Shown piece after piece: positions 57,492-64,000 of a stretch of 64,000 bases of DNA (within the stretch, counting starts at the first letter, position 1; each line of letters opens with the position of its first letter). A program made the translations under genes and the position numbers. The notes beneath the pieces are model-generated. The model ran no database searches, was not told the origin of the DNA, and was given only the letters and a program-made list of their open reading frames with translations. Source of the DNA: Aaosphaeria pasadenensis (Eukaryota > Ascomycota > Dothideomycetes > Pleosporales); NCBI GenBank assembly GCA_022813625.1, contig JAKLMB010000012.1, positions 1 to 64,000 of the forward strand, written 5' to 3'.

Positions 57492-57887
57492 GGGAGTGGG
57501 AGTGGGAGTGGATAGAGTCGGAGAGAGTGGGAAGTGGGAAGTGGAGTGGATGCTAGCTACCTAGTTAGGTGGGCAGGGATGGGTAGGCTAGTGAGCGAGA
57601 GGGTGAGGGTGAGAGCGAGGACGAGAGAAAGGAAAAAGGGCTGACTGGGTGGACTGGGGGACTGGACTGGGGGACTGGACTGGGTCGAGGGAAGGGGCAT
57701 GGACGTAGGCACAGCGTATCGAGTACTTTGATAGGCACACGCACACCTGGCCTGGGTTGTTGAAACAATTGTACCTGGTACCTCGCACCTCGCTTGAGCC
57801 TCTCTCCCTCTGCCTGTCGATTGGGTTGGGCTGTCTGGCTGGTTTGCTGGCTGGCCTGGACTGGGCTGGCTGACTGCTCGACGGCGC

Positions 57888-57890
<3 letters not shown>

Positions 57891-57918
<28 letters not shown>
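57891..57918. repeat. (TC)n microsatellite
   Basis: About 14 uninterrupted TC units. Confidence 0.9.
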
Positions 57919-57922
<4 letters not shown>

Positions 57923-60507
57923 CAGAGTACGGACTATGGTTCCGGTGATTGTATTCAGGTACCCAACGGAAAAATAAAAGGAGAAGATGAATTAAGTGTG
58001 ATGAGATGATGCCATGTACTCGCAGCACGCAGCAAGATTACTCCGTAAAAAGATCAGACAGAGTTGTTATGGGTGAACTACTCGTGGTATCTCGCAGGCA
58101 ATACTCCGTATGTAGAACGAGTAGAGCGAGTAATGGGATAGCTCTCGGGCAGACAGAACAGGTCAGGTCAGGTAAACTCAAGGATCATTTGAGTACGGTT
58201 ATTGATATGGGTAGGGATGGATTCAAGTTTTGATTCTATCCAGTCCAATCCAGTCAAGTTGCCAGGAGCCCGCCAGGGTGGAGGATTACCGGACTGGGCG
58301 AGGAATTCATGCAAGGAACACGCCTACACTGCATGTGCCAGCAAGTAACACAGCACTGGACACGCTGCACAGTACGGGATATATAGTGACTTTGTACGAG
58401 CATGTATGCAGTAACATGGAACGAGAGAACACGACAGGACAAGACAGAAAACATGCGAACCATCCACTCACCTATACATAGACACCTCGCATAGTTACTT
58501 ACCTAGGTATTCAACAAGACCGTCGGAGAGACAAGTCACTCCCACCGACTCTCAGGTAGGTATTCTCCATTACGAGGTACCTGAACAGAGACAACGCGAG
58601 AACAACTAAAGCAAGGAGAAAAACCAAACCACATGATATCTTCTTGCACCAACGAAAAGAACAAGCATTGACCAATAATCTCAAACTACAAAATGGCTTC
58701 GTCATTCCAGTTATTTCATCATCTACGAGTACTAACCTCCGTGCTCATACTAACCACGAGTTGCCTCGTACTAGGTACATAGGTACCTACTAGGCTAGTA
58801 GTCTAACGATGCTCCGATCGATCGTCAACCTTCTCCCGCCTGGACCTCATTAATGGTATGAGTTACGGTGTAGTACTATAAAACTTGCTAAGTAACCCCT
58901 TTAAAAGCTACAGCCTCATCGCGAACATCAACATGAAATAGTTACAAAAAATGCCATGAACATCATCTCCATCGTGATCGGGAATCTTTGTAGAGATCTT
59001 GATCTTGATCTGGACAGGAACAAGTACACGGTTACCCTGTCTAATCAATCGCCTAGTCTACCCTTTTTCTTCTTCTTTTTTTTCTTTTTATTTTAATTTT
59101 TCTTCTCCTTTTATTTATATTTTCAGTCTGCTTTACTGCTAGTATCATCATCACCAGCATTAATCAATCCTGCTGCATCGTTACTCCTTGCACTTGTAAC
59201 TGTTACTGTGTACACTTGGCACCGGCCAGAACGGGCAGTCACACTCCTCACTCACATCACCATCACTCGTCTCCATCTCACAGAACAGAACCTACCGTCT
59301 CACTCCTCATCATCAATGATAATAATAATCTATGGTCCATCATTCAACAGATCTGTCCACCAAATTCTTTCATATGCCTCACCCTAGATCAGCCCATTCC
59401 CCACTGACCTTGCTGACGGACCGACGGACTGTCCGGTCTCTGTATCATTTTCTTTCTCTTCTTCGTCTCATTCTCTAGTAACCTCGTTCCTTTGTACCAT
59501 GTATCGTGTACTTTGAGAGCCATCATCCTATCGACTGGCTGAATAAAATAGATTCTCGACAGCAGATAATACGAAAAACTTCTCGTCCTTCGTTCTTAGT
59601 TTCCGTTTCATTTTCATTCAATAATCCTGCTCAACGCGTCGCGAACGGCTCGAGTCCCGGTAAGCGCCCAGTTCAAACAAGCCCAGCTGAGACAACGCCA
59701 CCATGTCGCTCCTCTTCTCGAATCAGCAGTTCCGAACCACTGCACCACCACCCTCACGCAGCACGACATTCATCTATCCACGACGTACTGTACCTATGTT
59801 CACACGGGATGGATGCAGATAGCAATTCTTCTCCTAGTTGCACTATGCAGTCCCGTACGTACAGTAGCCACATACTCGCAGGGTTACACATCACCACCCA
59901 GGCGGGGATCATCCCAACCGGTGCGACACGAACTCACGACACGCCAATCGACAGCCTATCGTATCCGTCCGCCCATATCGATATCATGAAGATGATGAAC
60001 CGTCAGGCCCACCTGCTACTCCACTCCACCATCTGCCATGATCCATCTACTCCGTACAGACACCAACACTGAATAGGAACACTCCGTAGTTGCTGAACGC
60101 CAGCACCGTTTCTTTCCATCTCCGACCTGACTCCCACCCCAACGCGGATCATCCCAGCCATAACTCATCCGCTCCACCAACCATTCTGGACCACGCCGTT
60201 CAGTCCCTTCCACTACTCTCTCCGCTAGAGTTATCTCGTAGATGCTCTCCAGTTCATCTTCGATCTCATCATGACTGCCCTATGCCCCATGCCTTGGCCT
60301 TCCGGTCCCTCTCGGCAATTGCATTATCCTCCTCTTCTTACCCATCCTACCCCCGGGACTCTTGTCATTCATAACCAAGAAAGTAAGGTTCAGTCTAAAG
60401 CCATCAAGGTTCACCGTGGTAGGTTTACTTCTGCATCGCGATCTCGTTCACGGTAGAAGCTCAATTGCCGATAACTAACGACAACAACGCGTCCGTCCTC
60501 GCATCTT

Positions 60508-60508
<1 letters not shown>

Positions 60509-60555
<47 letters not shown>
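60509..60555. repeat. (CA)n microsatellite
   Basis: About 23 uninterrupted CA units, the longest simple repeat in the window apart from the telomere. Confidence 0.95.
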
Positions 60556-60556
<1 letters not shown>

Positions 60557-62227
60557 AGGTCGCCCCTCCTGTCACCCGGCCCAGTCTGCAGTAGCAGCCA
60601 GCGCGGTGAGGGGTAGCAAATGCTGAGATCCTTTTATAGACACAAGGATTCGGCTGGCGCATGTGCAACTTCGGTACGGAGTAGATAACTCTCACCAAAT
60701 ATCCTACTTTGACCACTAGATACTGCGCTTGCGTTCTTGATCAGACGCGACAAACCGCGTCTAACAACGCAGCAGAGCCTGATTTTTGGCGTCGGCATCT
60801 TTTTCGCGATGGTATAATCTCAATTGTTCGCGTCATCTCTCTTGACCTCCATCAGGCGCCCCGTTGTGGGCAGAAAACGGGACACGCGGCGCGGAGGCTC
60901 TTCCGATGATCAACAAACAAGGAAAACCGATCAACATGCGGGATGCGGGGCTATGCAATGTTCCCCATCACGAACTCACATGACAGATCATATCTGACAC
61001 CAACAACGCCGGATCCCATGTTCAACCAGATGCAACATGCACGCCACAGCCCTGTCTGCATTGCGTTGCTTTCGATTCAGCTCAGCTTCTACAACAATCC
61101 ACCCATCTCCTTGGTGATAGCGATGCTCTGAACAAGCATGTGTAATCGAGCCGGTCAACCTCACTGTCAGCTAATTGCAAGATTGCCATCTCAATCCGTT
61201 TCTGACTCCCTGTGTAAACTCTCTTTACTGATGTCTTGGAAGGATTTCGCCTACCAATCTCTCCAGAATGAAATTGTGGCTGAACGCCGTCAACCTTGCT
61301 GCCAGGAGCCTCAAGACATGGGCCAGGCAAGGGAGGTGATGATTCTCGGAACCATCACCACCCTGATGCTGCGTGTTGCTTCTGCGACAATCATTCAATC
61401 CTCGTTACTGTTGAATTCGAATGGACCCCATTCTTTGCCTACTTTTCACTTCTTGCATCATCTATCTCAAAGTCAACGCAGCTACGTACCTAGGTAGTCA
61501 CATGTGCATTCCTGAATTCAGTGTTTTCAAAGTGACTTACATCTCCTCTCCCAAGGCACTCATCCCTTGACAGTCTCATCTCAATCTACCAACTTGAGGC
61601 TCTAACCGACTTGTACCACGTTCTGGGCATGTCCATAGAAGTCTATTGGTCTTGCCGTTGGGTCGGTCAGTACAACACCTGTCGGTGCTGAACCATCGCT
61701 CTCTCTCCCTGGAGCGCTCGAGGCAACAGTTTTTCGGTGCTTGCAATCTTTGCCAGTTCCATGGAGCGGGTATCGTGGTGCCCAAGGCTTTGATCCAGTA
61801 CGTGATGTTTTCGTCGGTGGAGAGTCATTTCATCGTATTGATCTATAGGAAGCTAATGATAGCCAGAGCCTACACGTTTTCTGTCAACATTGAACGCTCG
61901 GCGGCGTTCAAAGATGCGACCATCATGCCTTCAATTCATCCCTCAGGTGTTTACCGGAACTCCTTGTACCATTGGAAAGCGCCTCAGCTGCCTCCTCCAT
62001 CAAGCCATCGACACTGAGATGCTTGTTGGACTTGGCCGGAGCCGCCTGTCGTTACATGTGTCGAAATTCAGCTCTGTTTCTATCGGAGAGGCCTCTTTTC
62101 GAGAGTTTGCGCCATGGACCAGTGATGGTTATAAAGACTGGTCGTGAACATTAAACGAACAGCATCGAGCAACTCACATTCGCTTTACATTCACTCGTTT
62201 ACAAACGCTCTTTCAGCCTTCGTTAGA

Positions 62228-63463
62228 ATGATCGCCCCTACCGTTCTCGCTGCTCTTCTGGCAGCTATCCCTTCAGTCCTCGCCCAGGCAGTCCCGGACA
62301 TTCCAGATGTGACTTCCTCCTACACCCGCTGCACCACTCGCTTTGGCTATCAACCTCTCCCAACTGGCACGGCCGGCGTGCCGACCTGGTACGCATACAC
62401 GACGACCACCCATGTCGCCGTTCTAACGTACACCACTCGTGATACGGTCACCTCGACCCCTGATGCAACGACCTTCACCAATGTCGCGACCACCACTCAG
62501 GTCGTGACCAGCATCACAACGTCGACCCCGCCCGCGACCACCATCCCGACTCCTGCAGGCTTCCTTCCTCTCGTGTTGTTCTCCATGCCAGAACCCACGG
62601 CCGTCTCTCGCGTCAAGCGTCTCCAGTTGGTCGACGATGTTGCTAAGCGACAGACTCCAGCGGGCTACACCGGTGGTTACATCATGAACCCAGACGGCAC
62701 AACATCCAGCCTCAACCGCGTGTATCCTCACCGTGTTCTCTGCCGGGTTCGCGTTACCGTCAACACCACGGATATCATCGTGGAGACTGCCGCTCCAACC
62801 ACTGTTGTCCTTCCAGTCTCCACTGATCTCGTCCAGTCCACCAGCACAGTCATCACCACGACTACGATCACCGAGGTCGTGGCTACGCCTTCTGTCTATG
62901 CTGCCTGTGCCGCAAACAACGTTGGTAAGTCTCGTCATGTACATACTAAGGTTAAACTATGAGCTGACACTATCACAACAGTGGACCACATAACCGACCG
63001 CGACGGCAACAGGATGAACTTCGACCGCATCGCCTTCCGCCCAGCCCAGGGATTCCCCATCGAGAACGAGCTCGTCACCAACACGGTCAATCCCGTGAAC
63101 TGCTGCATCGCCTGCCAGAACTCCCCCAACTGCGCTGGATCCTTCTTCGTCCCCTCGCGCCAGGAGTGCCACCTCCGCTTCACCGTCGCCCCTGTCTTGA
63201 ACGCCACCTCCCCCTTGATCCCAGGCGGCAACGTCACCCTCGGCAATGTCGTCGGTCCTACCGGCACCGCCATCCTGCCAACTGGTACTACCCTCACGGT
63301 GCAGACCCAAGTCCCCGCCAGCTGCGCCAAGGGCAGCGACACCCTCTACTTGGGTACCATCCGCGGCAAAAGCGAGCGGGACTTCCCCAGGAGGTTCGCC
63401 CTCGCCTTCTCCAACGGCCCCTGCGGCCGCATGTCGGTCAGCCCCATCCGCGTCCGACAGTAA
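62228..63463 (+). CDS. Secreted Ser/Thr-rich protein with PAN/apple-like Cys cluster
   Basis: A predicted 392-residue protein with exons 62228-62924 and 62982-63463. MIAPTVLAALLAAIPSVLAQ is a clear signal peptide. The first half is Thr/Ser/Val-rich (TTTTTHVAVLTYTT-like), a likely O-glycosylated stalk. RVKR near residue 130 and AKRQ near 143 could be Kex2-type processing sites. The second exon begins with a globular part containing NCCIACQNSPNCAGSFF and ECHLRF, a spacing reminiscent of PAN/apple folds, plus two further Cys near the end. This suggests a cell-wall or extracellular adhesion-like protein. No GPI signal is evident at the C-terminus. The family is not recognised precisely. Confidence 0.82.
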
Positions 63464-64000
63464 GCATGTGCATGTCTGGAGAAAGAAAACAAGCTATCGT
63501 GAAGATTGTAAAACAGAGCGCGCGCGAGGGGGTTGGATTAGCTCGGTTTGTATTTGCAGATATTTCGGAGTCGTGATCATTCCTTCCTTTTTTTCCCCTT
63601 TTCTTCAACAATGCCGACGTCCATGTCATTCCTTCTCCCCACTTTCCCTCGAATCCATCAAGAAGCGTGGGAACGTGGGTTTGTTCTTCTGGACTGATTT
63701 GGTCGCGGATACTTATTGGATTCTTATTCAGTAAATCAGCGGTTTGCACAATCCTTTTGTTTCCCGGTGTGCTTCTCTAGACATTCCTTTTCTTGTGTTT
63801 CTTGTACCAGTTGCGTGGAGGTGATGGGAAATATGTGAAAATGGCGAGACGCAGCGTAGAGTAGTAGTTAGTACAGCGGCTTAATGTAAAACAATATCTC
63901 GTTGGGGAAAGCACGTCTTCTTCTACGAAATTCCCCTTGGTGATATCCCTTCTAGCTTCATAGCCCATACAAAGCGGTTAAACAAGCACATACGACCATT
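63464..64000. other. 3' flank, no gene recognised
   Basis: 537 bp after the secreted-protein gene to the window edge. No frame with support. Confidence 0.5.

Larger units (their letters stand above)
56823..62227. other. 5.4-kb gene-poor, microsatellite-rich region
   Basis: No gene could be supported. The forkhead-proximal part (to about 58000) is purine/GT-rich, with GGATA, GA, GT, GGGAGT and GGACT runs. The middle has a T/C-rich tract (59060-59115) and the distal part a CA tract. TACCTAGGTA-like palindromes recur (58500, 58775, 61490). Plus-strand frames at 59506-60072 and 61138-61497 are low-complexity. A long promoter/leader for the forkhead gene or a noncoding RNA are possibilities. Confidence 0.5.

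Noticed and set aside
59506..60072. Plus-strand 188-codon frame in the gene-poor region
   Set aside because: Low-complexity Ser/His/Pro composition, no motif and no supporting neighbouring exons.
62423..62944. Minus-strand 173-codon frame
   Set aside because: Antisense shadow of the secreted protein, whose signal peptide and splice junction are clear.
1..64000. tRNA genes, rRNA and CRISPR arrays
   Set aside because: No cloverleaf with A/B boxes, rRNA core or spaced repeat array was recognised. Isolated GGTTCGA-like strings fall in coding sequence or lack partners.

Overview
This is the left end of a filamentous ascomycete (Pezizomycotina) chromosome. It opens with an uninterrupted CCCTAA telomere tract. 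The genes carry many short GT-AG introns of about 45-80 bp, and both core and accessory genes are typically fungal. The class cannot be fixed from the sequence alone.

Accessory zone, about 0.1-32 kb. The first gene is a rhodopsin/PTH11-like membrane protein cut off by the telomere. Next, 1.7-14 kb holds a set that looks like secondary metabolism: three FAD-linked (berberine-bridge/PCMH type) oxidases, a UbiA-type membrane prenyltransferase, a short-chain dehydrogenase and a cytochrome P450. No polyketide synthase, NRPS, terpene cyclase, prenyl-diphosphate synthase or pathway regulator was found nearby. The dehydrogenase and the prenyltransferase lie only 4 nt apart on one strand, which is extraordinary for a fungus. 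A two-RING protein and an alpha/beta hydrolase follow. A 60-bp copy of the hydrolase 3' end sits 5.2 kb away inside the cluster region. At 19-26 kb a dimethylglycine/sarcosine-dehydrogenase-like flavoprotein and a Rieske choline/betaine-type monooxygenase are divergently arranged and suggest a choline/glycine-betaine demethylation route. At 27-32 kb a sugar-type MFS transporter and a DUF1479 (Fe/2OG-like) protein form a second divergent pair.

Core zone, about 32-64 kb. Conserved single-copy genes dominate: AP-2 mu subunit, ornithine acetyltransferase (ArgJ type), an amdS-like amidase, a DEAD-box helicase (MSS116-like), BUD31, the complex I LYR subunit, HIS3, RPC19 and a Sep1/Hcm1-type forkhead factor. 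Less conserved genes lie among them: a zinc-binding-motif protein, a single-pass membrane protein with a 3 x 15-residue repeat, and a secreted Ser/Thr-rich protein. A 5.4-kb gene-poor stretch rich in microsatellites separates the forkhead gene from the last gene.

Intron positions were deduced by reading splice signals and requiring the joined frame to stay open and match the family. No transcript data were available. Most of the reconstructed genes give lengths divisible by three and family-typical sizes.
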